Part shown: positions 8,913-17,983 of the stretch, piece after piece | Numbering within the stretch: position 1 is the stretch's first letter | Layout: every line of letters starts with the position of its first letter | NCBI RefSeq assembly: GCF_012030425.1 | Contig: NZ_JAAUVN010000003.1 | Span: 124,001-188,000 of the forward strand | DNA: 64,000 nt | Reading direction: 5' to 3' | Source of the DNA: Sphingobacterium sp. B16(2022) | GTDB lineage: Bacteria > Bacteroidota > Bacteroidia > Sphingobacteriales > Sphingobacteriaceae | Notes under the pieces: generated by a model | Databases searched by the model: none | Told to the model about the DNA's origin: nothing | The model's input: the letters and a program-made list of their open reading frames with translations, nothing else | Made by a program: the position numbers and the translations under genes

Positions 8913-11900
8913 TTAGAATCCTAATTTTACAGATAATGTCACTTGTTTCGGAACTGGAAGAGCTACGCCTCCATTGCTATAAAACTCAGGGTCGACACCG
9001 TTTAACTTTTTGTCCGAATGCAGCAACCAAAGGTTATTACCAACCAAATTGAACTGAGCGGTTCTAAATTTAATCTTAGAAACTAATTCTTTTGGAACAT
9101 TATAACCTACGGAAATCTGTGATAAACGAATATAATCACCCTTAGCTACACGTTCGCTAGAATAGTTGTAAGCGTTATAAGTATAATTTGATGCGTTACG
9201 ATCGCCATTGGAATTCTTAATATCAAATTCGGAAGTTAATCCATCTAATGTAGAAGGGATGACTGTTAGGAACTCATCACCTTTAAAAATAAAGCGGTTA
9301 ACTAAATCTCTTGATACATTATACATATCCAAATAAGTTGCTGAATATGTTGGCTGCAAACGTACTTTACTTCCAAATGCAAATTTTAACAAAAACGACA
9401 AATTGAAATTTTTATATTCTAGACGGTTATAATATCCTCCAGCAACGGTTGGATCAACTGGACCTTCATATTTTAAGAAATTTGTTTCATTATCCTGCAA
9501 CCAAAAGTAAGTCTCACCAGGAGTTCCATCCGTTCCAATATAAGTGGGATATCCTCCATTTGTTGCCAATTTATCAAAATCTATTGAGTATAATCCGCGA
9601 TGAGGTCGTCCAAGCATAGCGCCACCTTCAGCAGAAACAAGATTCCAGATATTACGTGTTACATCAAGTTTTGTAATTTCAGTTTTATTAAAACCTAAGG
9701 TAAATTGTGTCCGCCAAGTGAAACCTTCTGGATTTTTGAAAGGATAACCGCCTAATTGAATATCTATACCTTGGCTTTTCATATCGGCATAATTGGCTAA
9801 TTTCTCAAATTTCCCTCCGATACCCGATGTGCGTATTGGGCCAATTAGATCAAAGATATTACGCTTATAGTAATCAAAATTTAGATCAATTCGATTGTTC
9901 AAAAATGATAAATCCGTACCAATATTCAATTCGTACATCTTTTCCCATGTCAATTCTGAATTTTCTAAATCATCGAGGCTGATTTTTCCTTCTTTTTCTC
10001 CCTCAAAAGGTCTATACGTAGTAGCATTATAGAATACTGCTGAAGAATTGGATGCATTCCCCATGTTAGCAACTAAGCCATAGGTTCCACGTAATCGCGC
10101 ACCAGAAAGAATACCATTGTCCTTATTAAAGAAGTTTTCTTGATCAATATCCCAAGCTCCAGACAGATTCCAAGTAGGTAACCACCTTGCCACATTTGTC
10201 CGTCCCATTTTATTGGATCCATCATAACGTGTGGTAAAGTTAAATGAATACTTATTCATATAGTTGTATGCACCTCGAATAGCATAAGCAATCTTACGAT
10301 CATAAGTATAATTCATCGCGAACGGTTTATCGCCTGATTCTATCAATTTTTTATAATAGCGAGAACTAGGTAATACCAAATTACCATTACCATATTCTAT
10401 ACCTGGCCCGTTAAAATCATGACTTTGCTTATCTCCAAACTGAAGTTCGTATGTACCAAATAGATTTAAAGAATGGTCATTCCAGGTTTGATTATATTCC
10501 AAATTATGGCGCATATAATAACTGATCATATTATTATTTGCCAAATTGAAAAATCCACCATTTGGAAGGATAACATATTTATCTGTATTTGGAAAATCAG
10601 GATCTGCATATAAAAACCTATTTCCACTGTTTACAGTTTGATCTTGGTTCGCCCGATATGCTTTTGATAAATTAGCATTCTCTGTAATCATATGCTGCCT
10701 TTCCGAATTGTAATAACGATACATACCGTTTGCAGAATAAGTTAAGGAAGGTAAAATTTTGTAGGTAATCCCCGCCTGAACTTTGATATCCATTAATTTG
10801 AGTTTGATATAGTTATTATCTAACTCATTTAGAATATTGAACGGTGCATAATCCCGAGTAAAAAACTCACGATCACCATTTTCATCAAAAGCCGTAATTA
10901 TCCGACTGGTATTTAAGGAATAAGAATATGGATTGATATCAAAATCACGCGAATAGCTTCCATACACGGCATCAGAGTTACGGTTCAGCGTACCTGGAGC
11001 CCGTTGATCTCTAATATTTCCCTGAAAGATAAACTCTGTACTTAGTTTATCACTGATTTTATAATTATTTCGAATATTAGCAGTAAAACGTCTCGCTTGA
11101 TTACCAAGCGTGTAACCTGGATCATTCATAAAACTAGTAGAAGCATAGGTTTGTGCTTTACTTGTACCTGAACTCATACTCAAAGAATGGTCATGTGCTA
11201 TATTACTTTTAAACAGCTCATCAAACCAGTCCGTATTTGTATTAGCGTAACGTTGCAAAAACTCATAGCGGGAAGGGGCGTCATTACGTAACGCATATGA
11301 ATCCGTTTTCGGATCATAATCATACATTAAATTATACATTTTATTAAATACTCCTCCTGTAGGGGCTCTTGAAACTTGTGAATGATTCAGATACCCTTTA
11401 TTCTCCATATCAATAATCAATTGCATCTGCTCTGCAGAATTCATGATATCAAATTGATTATAATTAGGTTTAATGTAAGTTGTAAAATTACCTGAATAAT
11501 TAAAATTAACTGCACCGTCTGTATTGCGCCCTCTCTTTGTATTTACTACTACAACTCCATTCATCGCTGCTGCACCATACATTGCTGTAGCGGCAGCATC
11601 TTTTAAAACTGTAATAGATTCAATATCATCTGGATTTAAACCGGCTACGGAAGATCCTAATAATGTGTTGGCATCACCTGTTGAAAGTGCTTCATTCGAA
11701 ATATTAACAGCTTCGTCCAAGATAACACCATCAATAACCCAAAGGGGTTTATTATCTCCCGTAAGAGAAGTTGCTCCACGGACACGAATCTTAGGTGCAG
11801 CCCCAAATGTTCCGGATACATTTTGTACTGAAACACCAGCAACCTGTCCTTCTAACATTCTCGATATATCTGGCACTCCTGCGCGCTCTGCCTCTTTAGC

Positions 11901-12617
11901 ATCAATTTTTGATGATGCCCCTGTAAACAGCTTGCGATCCAAATTTTGATAACCTGTTGCTACTACATTAACAATGTCCAATTGTTGTTCTGTACGATTC
12001 AATGTTATTGAAATAACATTTCTTTCATTAATAGCCGTTTCAATTTGAGTAAAACCTACATATCGAATAATTAAGGTAGCATTGGCAGGAGCATTTATTT
12101 TAAAATTACCACTATTATCTGTTTGTGTTGAAACGCTTGTTCCTTTAACAGTTATACTCGCTCCTGTCAAAGGTCGCCCTTCCTTATCTTTGACTGTTCC
12201 ACTAACGGTATTTTGCAATACAACCTCTGAGGTTTTATTACTACTTTTTTCAATATTATTGATAGTAATCGTATTGGCAATGACTTTATAGGTATAGTTA
12301 TTATCACTTAAAACTTCTTCAAGTGCATCTTCAAGACTTGCGTCTTTTAAATTTAGACTTATTCTCTTCGCACCTCTAGTGACATCGTCACTGTAAAGGA
12401 AACGATGCTTTGTCTGTTTGCCAATAGCTGATAACGCATCTTCGACCCTAACATTTTTGAGTTTAAGGTTGACCTTTTGCGCAATCCCTTCAGCCTGGAC
12501 ACCAGTAACGAAAGCAAACATTAAAAAGGTACTAATTTTCATAATACGTAAAGGTTTGCAAAATAACGAGTCTTGAGAATCCCAAGGTCGTTTTTTGCCA
12601 AATGGTAAGTTATTCAT
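8913..12617 (-). CDS. SusC/RagA TonB-dependent transporter with STN signalling domain (locus 1)
   Basis: The 1234-residue outer-membrane transporter has, in order, a signal sequence (ending near VTGVQAEGIAQ), an STN (secretin/TonB short) domain at about 45-125 (VNLKLKNVRVEDALSAIGKQ), a carboxypeptidase-regulatory-like domain at about 135-215, the SusC plug with the SusC region VLKDAAATAMYGAAAMNGVVVV, and a C-terminal beta barrel ending in aromatic/Phe. The STN domain is the hallmark of receptors that signal to a FecR-type anti-sigma factor, and the upstream genes are exactly an ECF sigma and FecR pair. Import would therefore induce the operon when substrate is bound. A hairpin separates it from fecR. 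The start ATG at 12617 leaves a long hydrophilic leader, so an internal Met (MKISTFLMFAF) is an alternative. Confidence 0.95.
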   Translation of the reverse strand: MNNLPFGKKRPWDSQDSLFCKPLRIMKISTFLMFAFVTGVQAEGIAQKVNLKLKNVRVEDALSAIGKQTKHRFLYSDDVTRGAKRISLNLKDASLEDALEEVLSDNNYTYKVIANTITINNIEKSSNKTSEVVLQNTVSGTVKDKEGRPLTGASITVKGTSVSTQTDNSGNFKINAPANATLIIRYVGFTQIETAINERNVISITLNRTEQQLDIVNVVATGYQNLDRKLFTGASSKIDAKEAERAGVPDISRMLEGQVAGVSVQNVSGTFGAAPKIRVRGATSLTGDNKPLWVIDGVILDEAVNISNEALSTGDANTLLGSSVAGLNPDDIESITVLKDAAATAMYGAAAMNGVVVVNTKRGRNTDGAVNFNYSGNFTTYIKPNYNQFDIMNSAEQMQLIIDMENKGYLNHSQVSRAPTGGVFNKMYNLMYDYDPKTDSYALRNDAPSRYEFLQRYANTNTDWFDELFKSNIAHDHSLSMSSGTSKAQTYASTSFMNDPGYTLGNQARRFTANIRNNYKISDKLSTEFIFQGNIRDQRAPGTLNRNSDAVYGSYSRDFDINPYSYSLNTSRIITAFDENGDREFFTRDYAPFNILNELDNNYIKLKLMDIKVQAGITYKILPSLTYSANGMYRYYNSERQHMITENANLSKAYRANQDQTVNSGNRFLYADPDFPNTDKYVILPNGGFFNLANNNMISYYMRHNLEYNQTWNDHSLNLFGTYELQFGDKQSHDFNGPGIEYGNGNLVLPSSRYYKKLIESGDKPFAMNYTYDRKIAYAIRGAYNYMNKYSFNFTTRYDGSNKMGRTNVARWLPTWNLSGAWDIDQENFFNKDNGILSGARLRGTYGLVANMGNASNSSAVFYNATTYRPFEGEKEGKISLDDLENSELTWEKMYELNIGTDLSFLNNRIDLNFDYYKRNIFDLIGPIRTSGIGGKFEKLANYADMKSQGIDIQLGGYPFKNPEGFTWRTQFTLGFNKTEITKLDVTRNIWNLVSAEGGAMLGRPHRGLYSIDFDKLATNGGYPTYIGTDGTPGETYFWLQDNETNFLKYEGPVDPTVAGGYYNRLEYKNFNLSFLLKFAFGSKVRLQPTYSATYLDMYNVSRDLVNRFIFKGDEFLTVIPSTLDGLTSEFDIKNSNGDRNASNYTYNAYNYSSERVAKGDYIRLSQISVGYNVPKELVSKIKFRTAQFNLVGNNLWLLHSDKKLNGVDPEFYSNGGVALPVPKQVTLSVKLGF

Positions 12618-12673
12618 ACATTTACATTTGGTTAATGAGTTAATTTTTCGGTTAGCTTCTTAATTAAGAATAG

Positions 12674-12701
12674 ATACAGGGATGCTGCAACATCTCTGTA
12701 T
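12674..12701. terminator. Hairpin between fecR and susC, possible attenuator
   Basis: ATACAGGGATG (12674-12684) pairs with CATCTCTGTAT (12691-12701) with one G-U pair and a six-base loop. A run of T follows on the plus strand, but the flanking genes are transcribed from the minus strand, where the hairpin precedes the susC start by about 57 bases. A partial terminator that separates regulator and transporter levels is plausible. Confidence 0.45.
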
Positions 12702-12745
12702 TTTTTGTTTAATAATTAGGTTTAGTATTTATTCTCCATATCGTG

Positions 12746-13906
12746 TTATTTATTTTTAATAATTAATTGATCTCCATCTATCTTAAACCGCAAATCACTT
12801 ACATATTCTAACATCTCTAATACCTGCGAAAGTGGAACATTGCGATCAACTGATCCGGTGATTGCTTTATTTCTATTGACCCCTTGGTCAAATTTAGCTT
12901 CTACATCATACCAATTAGATAACTGATCGACAATGGATTGAACATTATCTTTATTAAAATAAAATTCATTATTATGCCATGCCAGGTCCTTTGCCAAATC
13001 TGCATAACCTTTATTGAGTCTTCCATCAACAGATTCTGCAAACTCTCCTGGCTGTAATATGATAGCAAGATCAGCATTGGACACTTCAACTTTTCCTTCT
13101 TCCAAAGTTGTTCTTACTTTTTTACTATAAGCGTCAACATTAAAATGTGTACCTAAAACTTTAACGTCAGTACCATTCGCTTGGACTATAAAAGGACGAT
13201 CAACATCTTTAGATACTTCAAAATAAGCTTCGCCATCCAATTGTACCTTACGCTCTCCTGATCCAAAAGACTCAGGGAACTTCAATCTGGACATCGCATT
13301 AATCCAGACCTTAGTACCATCTGATAGTTCGAGCTTATAATAACCGCCTTTCGGAACAACTAAAGTGTTATACCTGAGTTCTGCACCTCCATAATGACCT
13401 TTTACATACTCCAGCTGATCATTGCTAAGCTTAATGTTATTGGCTATTTGCCCGTTATTACGATTACTGAGATCAAAAGTTTCACCATTATCCAATATTA
13501 ACAAGGCATCATTTGAAGCTGGCTTTATATCATTTTTATGTTTGGTAGATTGGATGGCAATTATCTTTGAATTCTTAGGTGATTTATTTTGATATAAAAA
13601 GAGGAAACACAAGACTAAACATGAGGCAATAAGTGGAATCCAAATTTTAAGATTAAAATTATTTTCAACTTTTTGCGTGCTATTTTGCTTTTTTTCTAAA
13701 TTATTCCAAGCTTGCTCAACATCAATTGATCTTAAAAACTTTAAATCTTCTTCAACTTTATGGGATTGCTTAAAACTAGCGTACAATTTTTTGTTTTCAT
13801 CCGTTAAATTTATCCAATTTTCAAGCACAGTTTTTTCTTCAATAGACAGTTCCCCGACTAAAGATTTTTTGATGATTTCAGCAATAATAAAAGGTTTACT
13901 CTTCAT
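12746..13906 (-). CDS. FecR-family anti-sigma factor
   Basis: The ATG at 13906 (MKSKPFIIAEI) gives 386 residues; the frame extends upstream to 13951 but that start is less typical. The N-terminal cytoplasmic helical part binds the sigma factor, a transmembrane segment follows near residues 83-103 (WIPLIASCLVLCFLFLY), and the periplasmic FecR domain includes KGGYYKLELSDGTKVWINAMSRLKFPESF and GEAYFEVSKD, the family signature. The C-terminus (DUF4974-like, VPLSQVLEMLEY...FKIDGDQLIIK) resembles the STN fold and should contact the transporter's STN domain. It lies between the ECF sigma gene and the SusC gene, completing the surface-signalling chain. Confidence 0.93.
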   Translation of the reverse strand: MKSKPFIIAEIIKKSLVGELSIEEKTVLENWINLTDENKKLYASFKQSHKVEEDLKFLRSIDVEQAWNNLEKKQNSTQKVENNFNLKIWIPLIASCLVLCFLFLYQNKSPKNSKIIAIQSTKHKNDIKPASNDALLILDNGETFDLSNRNNGQIANNIKLSNDQLEYVKGHYGGAELRYNTLVVPKGGYYKLELSDGTKVWINAMSRLKFPESFGSGERKVQLDGEAYFEVSKDVDRPFIVQANGTDVKVLGTHFNVDAYSKKVRTTLEEGKVEVSNADLAIILQPGEFAESVDGRLNKGYADLAKDLAWHNNEFYFNKDNVQSIVDQLSNWYDVEAKFDQGVNRNKAITGSVDRNVPLSQVLEMLEYVSDLRFKIDGDQLIIKNK

Positions 13907-14146
13907 AATATATAATAAAGAAACTTTGCTCGCCCGAATGGGTGACAACAATTTTTAAAAAAAGTAAATTTCTTGAAAGAATAAAGTGAAACAGGCTTAT
14001 AGAGATTATATAACACCATTAACATAAATATATAACAGTGATTCATAAAAGATATGAACCTAAAAAAATAACCTGCTTTTGACTAATAAAATACTGGTAA
14101 GAGAAAAATCAATTTGAGTTTGATCTATATAGAATGCGGGAAGCAT

Positions 14147-14683
14147 CTATCGAAACATGTTATAGAAAATCAACGCTAGGGGCAACAATTCAGGATTCAT
14201 TTTCTTCATAATTGTTTTTAACCCACGTTGCTTTTGAGTTTTCACAGTATTAACACTAATATTTAGCTCTTTAGAGATATCCTGATTACTTAATCCTTCA
14301 AAGTATCCCATTTTAAATACGATACGACAGCCTTCAGGCATGCTTTGCATAATTTTATGAACCTCTGCGATAACTTCCGAATGAATAATATCTAATTCTA
14401 AAGAATCGTTGCTGCACTCATTAAATGGAGAATTTAACCAATACTTCTCAACAACCCTTTCTTTCCGCTTGCTATTTAAAAATGCATACCTCACAGAAGT
14501 ATAAAGGTAATTCTTTATAGCACCCTGATGTGTAGAAATATGATCTTCATGGTTATAATAAGAAATGAATGCATCCTGTGCCAGATCTTCAGCTTCTGTA
14601 GCGTCCCCACATAGCTTCCATGCAAAATGACATAGGCTTCTATAATGTTCTTCAAATAATTGTTTATGGACGTTACTGTTCAT
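14147..14683 (-). CDS. ECF-type RNA polymerase sigma factor
   Basis: The 178-residue protein has a region 2 (YRSLCHFAWKLCGDATEAEDLAQDAFISYY, the -10-binding helix at about 15-45) and a region 4 (GCRIVFKMGYFEGLSNQDIS, then NISVNTVKTQKQRGLK at about 120-160) with no other domain, as in the large Bacteroidota ECF expansion family. Encoded just upstream of the FecR anti-sigma and STN-type SusC, it should direct transcription of the operon when the anti-sigma releases it. The gap to fecR is 240 bases, long enough for a separate promoter. The ATG at 14683 gives a normal family N-terminus. Confidence 0.93.
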   Translation of the reverse strand: MNSNVHKQLFEEHYRSLCHFAWKLCGDATEAEDLAQDAFISYYNHEDHISTHQGAIKNYLYTSVRYAFLNSKRKERVVEKYWLNSPFNECSNDSLELDIIHSEVIAEVHKIMQSMPEGCRIVFKMGYFEGLSNQDISKELNISVNTVKTQKQRGLKTIMKKMNPELLPLALIFYNMFR

Positions 14684-14894
14684 TTAAAACATAAATTTGG
14701 TCAAGTACAAATTATTAATTAGGTAGTTTTTAAACGGTTTAGCATGTTAGTTCAAAACGAAGTTAATGTTAAATTTTGTTAAATGCTATAGTCATTCGAA
14801 ATTAATTTCTCATAAAATTACACCTCCAATTCAGAAATAACCGTCAATTTTTCTTATATTGTAGCCTTTCACAAATATTAAAAACAAAGACTAA

Positions 14895-17204
14895 ATGCTA
14901 TTTACCGTTCTAATAGGACTAATAACATCGAGCCTTATTGTTCCATTTGGCAAATTCGTAAAAACTAAATGGGGAATTATTCTCGCATTCATACCGCTAC
15001 TTTTATTTCTTTATTATCTCCAATATCTACCATTAATAAATTGGGATAAATCATATGTGCAGCATATTGATTGGATACCCTCACTAGGTATAAATTTTGA
15101 TTTTAGACTAGATGGATTATCACTCCTATTTTCTTTATTAATCACCGGAATCGGAACCTGTATATTTTTTTATGCTAAATCATATTTAAAAGATGATCCG
15201 TATGTTGATCGCTTTTTCGGATACTTATGTATGTTCATGTCGGCCATGCTCGGCCTTGTACTGTCTGACAACATCTTTCTATTATTTACCTTCTGGGAAC
15301 TGACCAGCATCAGCTCGTTTTTCTTGATTGGTTTTAATAATGAAAAAATAGAATCTAGAAAAAGTGCCCTGACAGCATTAAGCGTAACTGGACTAGGAGG
15401 CTTCTTTTTATTGGCAGGTCTTGTTCTAATCGGTAATATTGCCAATACCTATTCCATCTCCGAGCTCGTAAGTAAGGCTCAACTAATTCAGGAACATCAG
15501 CTATTTCCTTATATATTAGGTCTTATCATCTTAGGTGCTATGACCAAATCTGCACAATTTCCATTTCATTTTTGGTTACCTGGTGCTATGAAAGCGCCTA
15601 CCCCAGTATCTGCTTACCTGCACTCAGCAACTATGGTAAAAGCTGGTATCTACCTACTTGCACGTTTTTATCCCATTTTAGGCAATAATACAGCGTGGAC
15701 GTATAGCCTCATGATTATTGGTGGAATCACAATGCTATATGGAGCTTTTCATTCTCTTTTTAGAACTGATATGAAGGGCGTACTCGCTTATTCAACCATA
15801 TCGGCATTAGGTATTTTAGTTTTTTTGTTAGGTCTTGGCACCCAAGATGCCATCATCGCTGCCTCTGTTTTTATTGTTGTGCATGCACTATATAAAGCAA
15901 CATTATTTTTAATTACAGGTATTATTGATCACGCCACCCACACTCGGGACCTATCTGTACTGCAAGGATTGAGAAAGGTTTTATTACCTGTTGCAATTGC
16001 TGGTTTTTTAGCCGCTATATCCAGTGCCGGAGTACCTTTAACATTTGGATTTATTGGAAAAGATTTAATATATGAAGCGACATTACATAGTGAAAAACAT
16101 TTAGCTATTTACCTGACTGTTGCAGCAGTAATAACAAATATTCTATTGGTATCTGCGGGTTTCATGGCTGGTATCAAACCATTTTTTGGGAAACTTCCTG
16201 AAAATTTTGAGAAAATAAAACTTCCTGCAAAATCGCTTTGGATACCTCCGTTTATACTTGCACTCTTAGGAGTCGTTTTTGGTTGTTTCCCAACTTTTAT
16301 TGGCGATCTGATCGCACAACCCACCGTAAATAGTATCATGTCCGTTAAAAGTGATTTTCAACTTAAAATATGGCATGGATTTAATACTATTTTGCTATTA
16401 AGTGCCATAACTATAGTACTGGGCACAGTTATCTATTTTATCAATAAGCCAAGTGAACATAAATTAAAATGGATTGAACAATTAAATTTCATAGCGCCGA
16501 TTACCATTTTTCAAAAATGTTATCGGACCATTTACAATTTCTCGACAAGTTATTCGCATTATTTCCATAACGGATATCTTCGCTCTTACCTATTGAAGAT
16601 CATCATATTTGCAGAGGTTCTTTTAGCTTATCAACTTTACCTTGGTGGCCCACTACATATCAACTGGGAACTACTATCAGCAGTAAGCGTATACGAAGTG
16701 GTTACTATTCTGATCGTATTTGGAGCTGTCGCTCTCACCTTGAGCACTTCTTCAAGGCTAACCGCTGTAGTTTCAACTAGTGTCATTGGATACGGTATCT
16801 GTTTACTTTTCGTATTCTACAGTGCTCCGGATTTGGCTATGACACAATTTACAATAGACACGCTAACAGTAGTTCTATTTGTTCTTGTTCTCTTTAAATT
16901 ACCTCCATTTCTAAATCTTGCCAATAAAAGAGTACTGATAAGGGATGCGGTGGTTGCCATCATATTTGGGATAATCTTAGCTTTGGTGGCCATTCGCGTA
17001 CTACATGTTCCTACGAATATTGCGATAAGTGACTTCTATGGTAAAAATGCATATCTATTAGCGAAAGGTAGAAATGTCGTAAATGTACTGCTTGTTGACT
17101 TCAGGGGGTTTGATACCATGTTTGAAGTTGTTGTATTATCGATCGCTGCATTAGGTGTGTACAGCTTATTAAAATTACGTTTAAAATCATCGGAGAAAGA
17201 ATAA
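14895..17204 (+). CDS. mnhA: Mrp antiporter subunit A
   Basis: The 769-residue integral membrane protein belongs to the NuoL/MrpA family. The proton-pumping core has the conserved TKSAQFPFHFWLPGAMKAPTPVSAYLHSATMVKAG at about residues 215-250, and later MTQFTIDTLTVVLFVLVLFKLP (MbhD-like) and a C-terminal NVLLVDFRGFDTMFEVVVLSIAALGVY (MbhE-like). It is therefore the fused A form with all three parts. With subunits B-G it forms the multi-subunit monovalent cation/proton antiporter that exports Na+ and supports pH homeostasis. It is first in a tight seven-gene operon; the next gene starts one base after its stop. mrpA is an equivalent name. No obvious promoter motif was seen in the 211 bases before it. 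Confidence 0.96.
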   Translation: MLFTVLIGLITSSLIVPFGKFVKTKWGIILAFIPLLLFLYYLQYLPLINWDKSYVQHIDWIPSLGINFDFRLDGLSLLFSLLITGIGTCIFFYAKSYLKDDPYVDRFFGYLCMFMSAMLGLVLSDNIFLLFTFWELTSISSFFLIGFNNEKIESRKSALTALSVTGLGGFFLLAGLVLIGNIANTYSISELVSKAQLIQEHQLFPYILGLIILGAMTKSAQFPFHFWLPGAMKAPTPVSAYLHSATMVKAGIYLLARFYPILGNNTAWTYSLMIIGGITMLYGAFHSLFRTDMKGVLAYSTISALGILVFLLGLGTQDAIIAASVFIVVHALYKATLFLITGIIDHATHTRDLSVLQGLRKVLLPVAIAGFLAAISSAGVPLTFGFIGKDLIYEATLHSEKHLAIYLTVAAVITNILLVSAGFMAGIKPFFGKLPENFEKIKLPAKSLWIPPFILALLGVVFGCFPTFIGDLIAQPTVNSIMSVKSDFQLKIWHGFNTILLLSAITIVLGTVIYFINKPSEHKLKWIEQLNFIAPITIFQKCYRTIYNFSTSYSHYFHNGYLRSYLLKIIIFAEVLLAYQLYLGGPLHINWELLSAVSVYEVVTILIVFGAVALTLSTSSRLTAVVSTSVIGYGICLLFVFYSAPDLAMTQFTIDTLTVVLFVLVLFKLPPFLNLANKRVLIRDAVVAIIFGIILALVAIRVLHVPTNIAISDFYGKNAYLLAKGRNVVNVLLVDFRGFDTMFEVVVLSIAALGVYSLLKLRLKSSEKE

Positions 17205-17205
17205 T

Positions 17206-17619
17206 ATGAAAAGTACTATTTTACAAACAGCTTCAAAATATTTGTTGCCTATACTTCTTTTATTTTCCTTTTTTCTATTATTAAGAGGACATTACTACCC
17301 AGGCGGTGGTTTTGTCGGAGGTTTGGTTGCATCCATTGCTTTTGTCTTACACAGTTTCGCTCATGGTACTGAAGAAACAATGAAGATATTGCGTTATAAA
17401 CCCCTATCCTTACTTCCTATCGGATTAGGAATATCTGCATTCAGTATGTTTATGCCAGCACTTTTCGGACTGCCTGTAATGACTGGATTATGGCTGGAAC
17501 ATCCGATCCCAGTTATTGGTATGATTGGTACAGCACTACTCTTCGATCTTGGTATTTACCTCGTGGTCATCGGAGTTGTTTTAACCATTTTATTCACCAT
17601 TTCACTCAGTTCAGATTAA
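17206..17619 (+). CDS. mnhB: Mrp antiporter subunit B
   Basis: A 137-residue membrane protein with four hydrophobic segments. The motif RGHYYPGGGFVGGLVASIAFVLHSFAHG near residues 27-54 is the signature of MnhB/MrpB, in which the glycine-rich segment recurs across the family. It starts one base after mnhA and ends seven bases before mnhC, so translation is probably coupled. The length is normal. Confidence 0.95.
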   Translation: MKSTILQTASKYLLPILLLFSFFLLLRGHYYPGGGFVGGLVASIAFVLHSFAHGTEETMKILRYKPLSLLPIGLGISAFSMFMPALFGLPVMTGLWLEHPIPVIGMIGTALLFDLGIYLVVIGVVLTILFTISLSSD

Positions 17620-17626
17620 CATTGCA

Positions 17627-17983
17627 ATGGAAATACTACTTATTTTACTCATAGGCGTATTATATGCGACAGGCATATATCTTATTTTAAGAAGAAGTAT
17701 GGTTAAACTACTTCTAGGAATTATGCTACTTGGAAACGGCACCAATATTTTGATATTTCTCTTGGGTAATATCACCAAAGGAAAACCGCCGATCATTAGA
17801 GATGGATTGAAAGTCTTTCAAGATATATATGCAGATCCAATACCTCAAGCATTAATTTTAACCGCAATTGTCATTAGCTTCGGCTTAACTTCCTTTGCTA
17901 TTGTACTATTAAAACGTGTTTATGCACTAATTAACACGGACGATCTAGACAACTTAAACACACCCGAAGACGAAGATATATGA
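17627..17983 (+). CDS. mnhC: Mrp antiporter subunit C
   Basis: A 118-residue NuoK-like membrane protein with three hydrophobic segments. LLLGIMLLGNGTNILIFLLG and the later DPIPQALILTAIVISFGLTSFAIVLLKR (about 66-93) are the typical MrpC signatures. Its TGA stop overlaps the ATG of mnhD in an ATGA junction at 17980-17983, which indicates translational coupling. Confidence 0.95.
   Translation: MEILLILLIGVLYATGIYLILRRSMVKLLLGIMLLGNGTNILIFLLGNITKGKPPIIRDGLKVFQDIYADPIPQALILTAIVISFGLTSFAIVLLKRVYALINTDDLDNLNTPEDEDI

Noticed and set aside
11524-11949. 141-codon open frame on the plus strand inside SusC locus 1
   Set aside because: It lies wholly antisense to the conserved plug of a certain gene, and its protein is low-complexity with no signal or domain.
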